Part shown: piece after piece, positions 1 through 5,789 of the stretch
How the letters are laid out: every line of letters starts with the position of its first letter
Numbering within the stretch: the first letter of the stretch is position 1
Source of the DNA: Haloferacaceae archaeon PL-Br10_E2g29
Lineage (GTDB): Archaea > Halobacteriota > Halobacteria > Halobacteriales > Haloferacaceae
Reading direction: 5' to 3'
NCBI GenBank assembly: GCA_001563965.1
Contig: LKMS01000087.1
Coordinates: 1-6,501, forward strand
Length of the DNA stretch: 6,501 nt
The notes under the pieces: generated by a model
What the model was told of the DNA's origin: nothing
Databases searched by the model: none
The model's input: the letters and a program-made list of their open reading frames with translations, nothing else
Program-made: the position numbers and the translations under genes

Positions 1-491
1 CGCACGGTTCCCGAATCGTCGTAGGCGACCCGGGCGGTAAATCGCTCGTGGGGAACGTCTTCAACGATACCGGCGGCCGACACGGCCTCTTTGACCGCCC
101 GCGAGTAGGCGCGAGCAAGGCCGCCAACGCCGAGATTGGTTCCGCCGTAGTACCGCACGACAGCGACCGCGACGTGTTCGAGCTCCTGTTGGACGAGCAC
201 GTTGAGCGCGGGTTTGCCCGACGAGCCGCCCGGTTCGCCGTCGTCGTGTGCCCACTCACGGAGCATCGTCGAGCCGGAGCGGTCGGCCGACGTCGACCCC
301 GCTGGGACGCGATAGGCGGGCACGACGTGGGTTGCATCGGGATGGGCGTCGCGAACCGCGGAAACAAACGCCTCGGCGGCGTCAACGCTGTCGACGGGCG
401 CGATGTAGCCGATGAACTCCGAGCCGCGTTGCTCAAAGGAGGCCTCCGCACGGCCGGTGACGGTCAGAAACGAGTCGGCAGCGTCGGTCAC
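1..491 (-). CDS. IMPACT/YigZ family protein (UPF0029), C-terminus cut by window edge
   Basis: Reading the minus strand from 491 gives 163 codons that run off the left edge. Family hallmarks are visible: RGSEFIGYIAPV (residues 22-33), a conserved HDDGEP-G-SGKP segment (82-94) and VVRYYGGTNLGVGGLARAYS (111-130). These match the N-terminal domain of the YigZ/IMPACT family, a cytoplasmic group linked in eukaryotes to translation control (IMPACT binds GCN1); the archaeal and bacterial role is unsettled. Members are about 200 residues, so roughly the last 40, part of the small C-terminal domain, are missing. No ATG exists in frame at the 5' end. I chose GTG at 491 because it gives a family-like short N-terminus (VTDAADSFLT) and a TATA-like box lies about 27 bases upstream. 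Family assignment is firm; the start is probable. Confidence 0.9.
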   Translation of the reverse strand, partial: MTDAADSFLTVTGRAEASFEQRGSEFIGYIAPVDSVDAAEAFVSAVRDAHPDATHVVPAYRVPAGSTSADRSGSTMLREWAHDDGEPGGSSGKPALNVLVQQELEHVAVAVVRYYGGTNLGVGGLARAYSRAVKEAVSAAGIVEDVPHERFTARVAYDDSGTV

Positions 492-512
492 AGCCGACGG
501 TTCGGCCGCGAT

Positions 513-520
513 CGAATAAG
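513..520 (-). promoter_or_regulatory. TATA-like box for the YigZ-family gene
   Basis: Read on the minus strand the site is CTTATTCG, centred about 26-27 bases before the GTG at 491. That is the spacing expected for a haloarchaeal leaderless transcript. No Shine-Dalgarno sequence is visible before the GTG, which fits. It lies in the 68-base gap after the membrane-protein gene, so the YigZ gene is probably transcribed on its own, although read-through from upstream is possible. Confidence 0.5.
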
Positions 521-559
521 GCGTGACGGTTGACGTGTCGGTGGCTGGTGTGGCGATGC

Positions 560-1072
560 TTACTCGTCGTCGGCGTCTTCGGGTGCAGCCAGTCCGAACC
601 GATCGGGATGATGTAGATAGAACAGGCCGGCGAAGGCGACACAGCCGACGAGTTCGGCCGTTTTCGCAACCACCGCAAGCGGGTCGGCCGCGAGCGCCGC
701 AGGCGCGGCAGCTCCCTCCCAGAGCAGGTAGCCGACGAGCAACGAGCCGAGCGTCCCGCCGCCGAGCGCGCTCAGCCGCCGGTAGTAGTGGCCCCGAAAC
801 AACGCCACGGAGACGGCAAGCAACGCGAGTGCGGCCGGAACGAACAGAAACGGCCGGCTGTCGGCCACCGGATCGGTGAGCAGCGAGAACGACACGCGCG
901 GACCGACCCACAACAGATGGATCGCCGCCGAAATCAACGCGGCCTGAATGGCGACGACGCGACAGAGTCGTTCAAGCGTGGCCCACGGGCTGTTGGTTGC
1001 GCCGGTCGGAGTGGTCGCGTCGGGCGAATCGGGCGAATCGGGCGAGGCAGTCGGATCGGTCGCGTCGCTCAT
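560..1072 (-). CDS. Small four-helix integral membrane protein, function unknown
   Basis: The product is 170 residues. A Ser/Pro/Asp/Thr-rich N-terminal tail (about 1-28, with three SPD units) is followed by four hydrophobic segments at about 38-58 (VVAIQAALISAAIHLLWVG), 75-92, 103-121 and 132-152, and an acidic tail ending EDADDE. I do not recognise a named family; it resembles many uncharacterised haloarchaeal membrane proteins. No catalytic or metal-binding motif is obvious, though FRGHYYRR after helix 2 is strongly basic and probably cytoplasmic. The ATG at 1072 is preferred: it starts one base after the TGA of the upstream ACT-domain gene, a typical coupled arrangement. A GTG at 1087 would add five residues and overlap that gene. 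Co-transcription with the ACT-domain gene is likely because no promoter lies between them. Confidence 0.75.
   Translation of the reverse strand: MSDATDPTASPDSPDSPDATTPTGATNSPWATLERLCRVVAIQAALISAAIHLLWVGPRVSFSLLTDPVADSRPFLFVPAALALLAVSVALFRGHYYRRLSALGGGTLGSLLVGYLLWEGAAAPAALAADPLAVVAKTAELVGCVAFAGLFYLHHPDRFGLAAPEDADDE
1020..1046. repeat. Three tandem 9-bp units in the membrane-protein N-terminus
   Basis: TCGGGCGAA occurs at 1020-1028 and 1029-1037, then TCGGGCGAG at 1038-1046. On the coding (minus) strand it encodes SPD repeated in the hydrophilic tail before the first membrane helix. The unit is a multiple of three, so changes in copy number keep the frame. Confidence 0.8.
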
Positions 1073-1073
1073 C

Positions 1074-1574
1074 TCAGAACTCGACACGGCGGACGAACGG
1101 GAGCTCGCGAATCGAGACGAGGAGGTCGCCGTCGACGGGCTCGTCGGTGATAATGTAGAGTTTCGGTTCGTCGGTGAACTCGGGATCCTCGCTGATGAGT
1201 TGGCGAATCGAAATCCCTGCCTCGGCGATGAGGTCGGTGACGCGTGCGATGATGCCCGACGCGTCGGCGGCAGCGACCTCGACGGTGAGCACCGTCAGGT
1301 CGAGCACGGGCGCGAGGTCGCGCAGACTCGGAATCGCCGAAATGTTGGCGAAAATCCGCTGGAGTTCGGGGTCCGCGCAGATGGCGTCGGTCGTCGAGTC
1401 GACAACGCGCCGGTCAACATCGATTTCGCGGGCAATGCCGGTGAACGGAATTTCGATGCCACCCGAAACGACGCGGCCCGCCGCGTTGACCGAAAAGCCG
1501 CGTTCGAGCAGTAGCCGGATCACCGCCTGCTGGCTCGGACTGCCCTCGAACTTGCCCATGATCTCGTCGAACAT
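1074..1574 (-). CDS. ACT-domain amino-acid-responsive protein (COG2061-like)
   Basis: The product is 166 residues in two parts. Residues about 12-80 are helical and resemble a winged-helix segment (SQQAVIRLLLERGFSVNAAG, then FTGIAREIDVDRRVVDSTTD, a possible recognition helix). Residues about 92-166 form an ACT domain, starting LTVLTVEVAAADASGIIARV, with the loop and helix (DASGIIARVTDLIAEAGISI) where ACT domains usually bind amino acids. Architecture and length match archaeal proteins described as regulators of amino acid metabolism (COG2061). Ligand and targets cannot be read from the sequence. The ATG at 1574 has a TATA-like box about 27 bases upstream and no Shine-Dalgarno, supporting leaderless initiation; an internal ATG at residue 6 is less likely. 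It is the first gene of a probable two-gene unit with the downstream membrane protein. ACT call strong; DNA binding is inferred. Confidence 0.85.
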   Translation of the reverse strand: MFDEIMGKFEGSPSQQAVIRLLLERGFSVNAAGRVVSGGIEIPFTGIAREIDVDRRVVDSTTDAICADPELQRIFANISAIPSLRDLAPVLDLTVLTVEVAAADASGIIARVTDLIAEAGISIRQLISEDPEFTDEPKLYIITDEPVDGDLLVSIRELPFVRRVEF

Positions 1575-1596
1575 GTCGCTTTCTCCGGTCGCCGAG

Positions 1597-1605
1597 GCTA
1601 AATCC
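1597..1605 (-). promoter_or_regulatory. TATA-like box for the ACT-domain gene
   Basis: On the minus strand the site reads GGATTTAGC, centred about 27 bases before the ATG at 1574. The spacing implies transcription starting at or within a base or two of the start codon. It probably drives both the ACT-domain gene and the membrane-protein gene. Confidence 0.6.
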
Positions 1606-1644
1606 TTCGGGGTCGGCCCCGCGGTACCGGCTCACTTATCGCAT

Positions 1645-1667
1645 ACAGTTACGTTACCGGTTACTGT
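1645..1667. promoter_or_regulatory. Imperfect inverted repeat in divergent gap, possible operator
   Basis: ACAGTTAC (1645-1652) and GTTACTGT (1660-1667) form 8-base arms with one mismatch around a 7-base spacer. GTTAC also occurs three times in direct orientation, starting at 1648, 1653 and 1660. The site is near the middle of the 159-base gap between the divergent ACT-domain and histidine kinase genes, about 40 bases beyond the ACT gene's TATA box. A regulator binding here could affect either gene. No protein is known to bind it; this rests on symmetry and position only. Confidence 0.3.
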
Positions 1668-1698
1668 CTCAGCAGCCATCGTCGCAGTGGCCATAACA

Positions 1699-1711
1699 GC
1701 TATTCGGTATG
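1699..1711 (+). promoter_or_regulatory. Weak candidate promoter for the histidine kinase
   Basis: The stretch GCTATTCGGTATG holds two poor TATA-like matches, TATTC at 1701-1705 and GTATG at 1707-1711. They lie about 31 and 25 bases before the ATG at 1734. Neither is as clear as the boxes of the other genes, so this promoter may be weak or may need an activator. Confidence 0.3.
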
Positions 1712-1733
1712 CGGCTGAACTGGTCATGTCGCG

Positions 1734-3641
1734 ATGATGAACGCTCTCTTGCCGTTGGTCGAGTTTGGGGCCGGAGCGGTCGCGCTGGCAGTCGCGGTCG
1801 TCGCGTGGCAACACCGAACCAAACCGGCAGGTGCGCCCTTGGTGATCGTCGCGCTCGCGGGGGCTGGGTGGTCGTTCGGGTTGGCCCTACAGCCGACGAC
1901 GACCAACGAACCGGTGAGTTTCGCCCTCCGCTCGCTGGTGTATCTGTCGACCGATCTCGTCGCCATCGGCTGGCTGTATCTCACCGCGGAGTACGCCGGC
2001 CGCGAGTGGTTCAAAAAACGCGCCGTCATCGCCGTGGTTCTCGCCTTGCTCGTGAGCAACATGCTCGCAATGACCATCAATCCCGCAGGGGCGTTTTATG
2101 CGCCCGGCACCTCCGTTGCCGCCGACGGCGTCTTCGTCCACGCGTACGGGCCACTGTACTGGTTCGACCTCGCGTGGAAGTACACGCTCATTCTCGTCGG
2201 CATCGGGATTCTCATCGTCGAGGTTGCCGACCGAACTGGGGTCTACCGCGAGCAGTCGATTGCGGTGTTGTTCGCCGGCGTCGTCCCCTCGTTTTTCGCC
2301 TTCATCGAAATCATCGAGCTCGTGCCGATCTGGGGGTTCAGTTTGAGCGCGATCGGCATCTCGCTGTCGGGCGTGATTCTGCTGTGGTCGCTGTTCTATG
2401 CGGACTTTCTCGAACTGCCGTCGATTGCCCAACGAACGCTGATGGAAAACATGGACGCCGCCATTATCGCCGTCGACGATCGTAACCGAATCATCGATGT
2501 CAACGCCCGTGCGGCGGCCCTGTTCGACATCGACGGCGAGGATATCGGCACAACCGCCGAGCGGGTATTCGCCGGCGTGCCGACGCTCCAAAGCGCGCTC
2601 GACGAACACAGACGGCTGGATACCGTCGACCGCCGCACGCACGCAGTCGGCGACGGCGGGAGCGACGCTGTCGGTACTGCTACGGGCACTGCCCGGACCG
2701 ACGCCAACGATACCGCCCGAACCGACGCCGACAGTACCGCCCGAACCGACGCCGACAGTACCGCCCGGACCGACGCCACTCGCGACGACGATGACACGGC
2801 GAACAGCCGTGATGACGAACCGACGACCCGCCAACAAACGCTCACCACCGAACTGCAACACACCCACGGCGAGAAAACCCGGTACTACGAACTCTCGGTG
2901 TCGTCGATCACGTCGCCAAACGCGGGCATCTCGTTGTTTCGGGCCGACCGCCCACCGCGCCTCGGGCGCCTGCTCGTCATCCACGACATCACCGAACGCC
3001 GCAAGAACGAACAGGAACTCCGGCGGGCAAACGAACGGCTCGACCAGTTCGCCGGCGCGATTTCACACGATCTTCGCAATCCGCTGAGCGTCGCCAGCGG
3101 CTATCTCGAACTGGCCAAAGACCGCGGCAGCGACGACGATTTCGAAAAAGTCGAGCGTGCACACGCCCGAATGGATCGGATGATCGACGACCTGCTGACG
3201 ATGGCTCGCACCGAGACCACGGGCATCGACACCGAACCCGTTGCCCTCGCCGACCTCGCACAGCGGGCGTGGGACACCACGCGAACCGAGGGCGCAACGC
3301 TCACTGTCGACCTCTCCGAGTCGACGACCGTTGACGCCGATGGCGACCTGCTGCAGCACGTTTTTGAGAACCTCTTTCGCAACGCGGTCGAGCACAACGA
3401 ACCGCCGCTGCACGTCCGAGTCGGCCCGCTCGAAAGCGGCCACGGAGTGGCAGTCGAGGACGATGGAAAGGGAATTCCCGCCGAAAAGCGCGAGGCGATT
3501 TTTAGCCATGGGCACACGACCAACGACGGCGGCAGCGGCCTTGGACTCTCGATCGTCGAGGAGCTGGTTTCGCTGCACGGCTGGTCGATCAGCGTCACCG
3601 AAAGCATCGAGGGTGGCGCGCGGTTCGAAATCGAAATCTGA
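1734..3641 (+). CDS. Membrane sensor histidine kinase (7TM-PAS-HisKA-HATPase_c)
   Basis: The product is 635 residues. Seven hydrophobic segments at about 5-25, 34-52, 68-88, 96-115, 142-163, 175-197 and 203-226 match the seven-helix N-terminal region found on many haloarchaeal kinases. A PAS domain begins at about 236 (MENMDAAIIAVDDRNRIIDV) and resumes at about 382 (TRYYELSVSS to VIHDITERR). The HisKA H-box is FAGAISHDLRNPLSVASGYL with H445 as phospho-acceptor. HATPase_c shows the N-box around N546 and N550, DDGKG at 576-580, FSHGHTT at 590-596 and GSGLGLSIV at 600-608, so autokinase activity should be intact. The PAS halves are separated by about 80 low-complexity residues with octapeptide repeats. 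No response regulator is encoded nearby, so signal and partner are unknown. ATG 1734 or the adjacent ATG 1737 could start it; an in-frame stop lies at 1716. Confidence 0.93.
   Translation: MMNALLPLVEFGAGAVALAVAVVAWQHRTKPAGAPLVIVALAGAGWSFGLALQPTTTNEPVSFALRSLVYLSTDLVAIGWLYLTAEYAGREWFKKRAVIAVVLALLVSNMLAMTINPAGAFYAPGTSVAADGVFVHAYGPLYWFDLAWKYTLILVGIGILIVEVADRTGVYREQSIAVLFAGVVPSFFAFIEIIELVPIWGFSLSAIGISLSGVILLWSLFYADFLELPSIAQRTLMENMDAAIIAVDDRNRIIDVNARAAALFDIDGEDIGTTAERVFAGVPTLQSALDEHRRLDTVDRRTHAVGDGGSDAVGTATGTARTDANDTARTDADSTARTDADSTARTDATRDDDDTANSRDDEPTTRQQTLTTELQHTHGEKTRYYELSVSSITSPNAGISLFRADRPPRLGRLLVIHDITERRKNEQELRRANERLDQFAGAISHDLRNPLSVASGYLELAKDRGSDDDFEKVERAHARMDRMIDDLLTMARTETTGIDTEPVALADLAQRAWDTTRTEGATLTVDLSESTTVDADGDLLQHVFENLFRNAVEHNEPPLHVRVGPLESGHGVAVEDDGKGIPAEKREAIFSHGHTTNDGGSGLGLSIVEELVSLHGWSISVTESIEGGARFEIEI
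2698..2777 (+). repeat. 24-bp tandem repeat in the kinase PAS insert (three units plus 8 bases)
   Basis: Units lie at 2698-2721, 2722-2745 and 2746-2769, followed by the first eight bases of a fourth (2770-2777). Units 2 and 3 differ only at one base near the end; unit 1 differs from unit 2 at a few positions. They encode TDANDTAR, TDADSTAR, TDADSTAR and then TDA (residues 322-348). The preceding GTATGTAR looks like a decayed unit. The unit is eight codons long, so gain or loss of copies keeps the reading frame. Confidence 0.9.
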
Positions 3642-3654
3642 TCGTCCGTGGCAA

Positions 3655-3667
3655 GCACTTCGAGTGC
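3655..3667. terminator. Short hairpin between convergent kinase and hisB genes
   Basis: GCACT (3655-3659) and AGTGC (3663-3667) pair perfectly around the loop TCG, inside the 38-base gap between the kinase stop and the hisB stop. The stem is only five pairs and no T-run follows on either strand, whereas archaeal termination mainly depends on T-tracts. It may contribute to 3'-end formation or be chance. Confidence 0.2.
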
Positions 3668-3679
3668 GCGCGTAGCCGA

Positions 3680-4276
3680 TTAGAGCGCGCCTTTCGTACT
3701 CGGCGTGTCGCTGCGGCGCTCGTCAATCCGTGTCGCATCGTCGAGGGCGCGGGCGAGCGCTTTGAACAGCGCCTCAGCCTCGTGATGGGCGTTGTCGCCG
3801 CGTTCGACTTCGGCGTGGAGCGTGAGTCCGGCGTTCATCGCCAGCGAGAGCGCGAAGTGGTCGGCCATGACGCTCGTGAACCCGCCGATCTGTTCTTGGG
3901 AGAACGCACCGGAAAAATCGTAGTGCGGCCGGCCGGCGACGTCAACGACGACGCTCGCGACCGCCTCATCGAGCGGGACGCGACGGTCGGCGTATCGCCG
4001 GATGCCACGTTTGTCGCCGAGCGCCTCGTCGAACGCCTCGCCGAGACAGATCGCCACGTCCTCAACGGTGTGGTGGTCGTCGATTTCGGTGTCGCCGTCG
4101 CATCGGACGGTGAGATCGAACAGCCCGTGCTTGGCGAACGACTCGAGCATGTGGTCGAAAAAGCCGATGCCGGTGTCGACCTCGCTGTCGCCGTCTCCGT
4201 CGATTGTGAGGGCGAGATCGATCGTCGTCTCCGCGGTCTCGCGGGAGATGGCCGCCGTTCGCTCGTGTTCGCTCAT
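3680..4276 (-). CDS. hisB: Imidazoleglycerol-phosphate dehydratase
   Basis: The 198-residue product matches the monofunctional HisB dehydratase, which converts imidazole glycerol phosphate to imidazole acetol phosphate, the sixth step of histidine biosynthesis, in the cytoplasm. Family motifs are all present: GIGFFDHMLESFAKHG (36-51), DDHHTVEDVAICLGEAF (66-82), ADHFALSLAMNAGL (138-151), GDNAHHEAEALFKAL (160-174) and the C-terminal PSTKGAL. The manganese ligands expected from family structures, including H42, H68, H69, E73, H140, H164 and H165, are in place, so it should be active. There is no fused phosphatase domain. The ATG at 4276 is chosen over one 69 bases upstream because it gives the usual family N-terminus (ERTAAISRETAET) and has a well-placed TATA box. 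It is not in a his operon here, as is common in archaea with scattered his genes. Confidence 0.97.
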   Translation of the reverse strand: MSEHERTAAISRETAETTIDLALTIDGDGDSEVDTGIGFFDHMLESFAKHGLFDLTVRCDGDTEIDDHHTVEDVAICLGEAFDEALGDKRGIRRYADRRVPLDEAVASVVVDVAGRPHYDFSGAFSQEQIGGFTSVMADHFALSLAMNAGLTLHAEVERGDNAHHEAEALFKALARALDDATRIDERRSDTPSTKGAL

Positions 4277-4297
4277 ACCGTCCAGTCGTCGGGGAGT

Positions 4298-4305
4298 GTT
4301 AAGGA
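4298..4305 (-). promoter_or_regulatory. TATA-like box for hisB
   Basis: On the minus strand the site reads TCCTTAAC, centred about 25-26 bases before the hisB ATG at 4276, with no Shine-Dalgarno. This supports a leaderless hisB transcript and rejects the longer reading frame, whose start would lie upstream of this box. Confidence 0.6.
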
Positions 4306-4321
4306 AATTGCGGGCGATGAC

Positions 4322-4330
4322 TATTTTATC
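4322..4330 (+). promoter_or_regulatory. TATA-like box for the permease-Usp operon
   Basis: The sequence TATTTTATC is the best TATA match in the window and is centred about 26 bases before the ATG at 4352. It indicates a leaderless transcript for the permease. It lies back to back with the hisB box, the two being only 16 bases apart, so a factor bound between them could affect both promoters. Confidence 0.7.
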
Positions 4331-4351
4331 CAGCCGACGCGACACACGTGT

Positions 4352-5788
4352 ATGCCACCCGACGGTGGACCGCCGAACGACTCATCGGCACAAGCGACCG
4401 ATTCTTCAATTGCAGCTCCCGACACCACGGAGCTGTCGACCGAACACGACACCGATCAGGGCGAGGGTGAACTCGAACGGACGATCGGCCTCGTCGGCGG
4501 GCTCGCGATCGGTATCGGGACGATGATCGGTGCGGGGATCTTCGTCTTCCCGGGTCTCGCGGCCGAGAACGCCGGCCCGGCGGCGGCGCTCTCGTTCGCC
4601 ATCGGCGCGGTGATCGCGCTGTTGGTCGCGCTGCCGACCTCCGAACTCGCAACGGCCATGCCACGCAGCGGTGGCGGCTACTTTTTCATCTCGCGCGGGC
4701 TCGGAACCGGACCGGGCGCGATCGTCGGACTCGGACTCTGGCTCGGGTTGGTGTTCGCCTCGGCGTTCTACCTCGTCGGTCTCGGCAGCTACGCCGGACA
4801 GGTGTTCACGGAGGCCGGAATCGCCCTCCCGGTGAGTCCGGCGGTTCCGCTCGGCGTCGCGTTCGGCATCGGACTCACCGTGCTCAGCCTCTTCGGGACC
4901 GAGAACACGGCGTCGCTGCAGAACGCCATCGTCATCCTGTTGCTCGTCATCCTCACGCTGTTTCTGAGCTACGGGAGCCTCGACGCGCTCGGCGTGTTCG
5001 GGACCGAGAGCACGCCGGAGCGGTTCTTCCCGCCCGGCGGGGCACTCCCGGTGCTCCAGACCGCTGCGCTGGTGTTCACCTCCTATCTCGGCTTCGCGCA
5101 GGTCGCGACGGTCGCCGGCGACATCAAGCAGCCGAGCCGGAACCTTCCGCTCGCGATGGTCGGCTCGGTGATCCTCGTCGGAATCTTCTACGTCGTCACC
5201 ATCTTCGTCGCGACGAGCGCGTTCGGCAGCGCTCGCCTCGGCGAGTTCGGCGAGACGGCGATGGTCGAAGTCGCCCGCGAGTTCGTCGGCTTCCCCGGCG
5301 CGCTCGCCATCGTCATCGCGGGGCTGTTAGCGACGTTCTCCAGCGCGAACGCGTCGATTCTCAGCGCGTCGCGGGCGGTGTACGCGGTGAGCCGCGACGA
5401 CCTCATCCCCGAGACGGCGAGCCGGATCAACCTCAAGTACGGCACCCCGCACGTCGCTCTGGGGCTCGCCGGCGGCCCGATCGTCGTGCTCACCGCGACG
5501 GGACAGGTGGAGCTGCTCGCGGAGGTCGCCTCCTTCCTTCACCTCGTGATGTACGGGCTGATCTGTATCGCGCTGATCCAGCTCCGCCGCGAGGAACCTG
5601 ACTGGTACACCCCGACGTTCCGATGCCCGGCCGGGTTCGCGGTCGCGGGCGTCGGTGCGCTCGCGAGCTTCGCGCTCATCGCGTTCATGCAGCCGGCCTC
5701 GATCGCCATCGGATTCATGGTGATGGTGATGAGTTACCTGTGGTACCGCTACTACGCGACCGACGTCGACCTCAAAGGAGAGTTCTGA
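4352..5788 (+). CDS. APC-superfamily amino acid permease
   Basis: The product is 478 residues and an integral membrane transporter of the amino acid-polyamine-organocation superfamily. After a hydrophilic, Asp/Ser/Thr-rich cytoplasmic tail (1-41), the first helix carries the substrate-binding motif GIGTMIGAGIFVFPG (54-68). About eleven more hydrophobic segments follow (roughly 77-95, 120-148, 165-182, 188-207, 232-254, 268-290, 315-335, 366-384, 388-409, 426-446 and 449-467), giving the usual twelve. FTSYLGFAQVATVAGDIKQPSR (242-263), split here by helix 6, and SANASILSASRAVYAVSRD (331-349) are also typical. The closest known types are cationic or broad-range amino acid carriers; the substrate cannot be read off. 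The reading frame stays open far upstream, but ATG 4352 has a strong TATA box 26 bases before it. The gene ends one base before a Usp-like gene. Confidence 0.93.
   Translation: MPPDGGPPNDSSAQATDSSIAAPDTTELSTEHDTDQGEGELERTIGLVGGLAIGIGTMIGAGIFVFPGLAAENAGPAAALSFAIGAVIALLVALPTSELATAMPRSGGGYFFISRGLGTGPGAIVGLGLWLGLVFASAFYLVGLGSYAGQVFTEAGIALPVSPAVPLGVAFGIGLTVLSLFGTENTASLQNAIVILLLVILTLFLSYGSLDALGVFGTESTPERFFPPGGALPVLQTAALVFTSYLGFAQVATVAGDIKQPSRNLPLAMVGSVILVGIFYVVTIFVATSAFGSARLGEFGETAMVEVAREFVGFPGALAIVIAGLLATFSSANASILSASRAVYAVSRDDLIPETASRINLKYGTPHVALGLAGGPIVVLTATGQVELLAEVASFLHLVMYGLICIALIQLRREEPDWYTPTFRCPAGFAVAGVGALASFALIAFMQPASIAIGFMVMVMSYLWYRYYATDVDLKGEF
5777..5780 (+). promoter_or_regulatory. Shine-Dalgarno GGAG for the Usp-like gene
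   Basis: GGAG (in the context AAAGGAGAG) lies nine bases before the ATG at 5790 and within the last codons of the permease. It is the only clear ribosome-binding site in the window, as expected for an internal operon gene, and it selects ATG 5790 over the later ATGs at 5829 and 5850. Confidence 0.65.
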
Positions 5789-5789
5789 G

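Noticed and set aside
48..533. 161-codon plus-strand frame at the left edge
   Set aside because: It is antisense to the YigZ-family gene, whose conserved motifs are read on the minus strand.
1632..1727. Small minus-strand ORF in the divergent gap (31 codons from the ATG at 1727)
   Set aside because: There is no TATA box or Shine-Dalgarno before it, it overlaps the likely kinase promoter, and the peptide (MTSSAAYRIAVMATATMAAE at its start) resembles nothing I recognise.
2698..2777. Possible CRISPR array or mobile-element repeat
   Set aside because: The units are directly adjacent with no spacers, are in frame with the kinase and encode a protein repeat.
1887..2984. 365-codon open frame on the minus strand antisense to the kinase
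   Set aside because: It is Arg/Asp/Val-rich with no recognisable domain and lies opposite a kinase with clear motifs throughout. Long antisense frames are expected in GC-rich haloarchaeal genes.
3666..3689. GCGCGC pair flanking the hisB stop as a longer terminator stem
   Set aside because: Short GC-only arms are common by chance here, one arm lies in the hisB coding sequence, and no T-tract follows.
4277..4345. 23-residue N-terminal extension of HisB
   Set aside because: The extension is unlike HisB N-termini and overlaps the hisB TATA box at 4298-4305.
3782..4351. Upstream extension of the permease reading frame by 190 codons
   Set aside because: It runs antisense across hisB, has no permease-like sequence, and a strong TATA box at 4322-4330 places the start at 4352.
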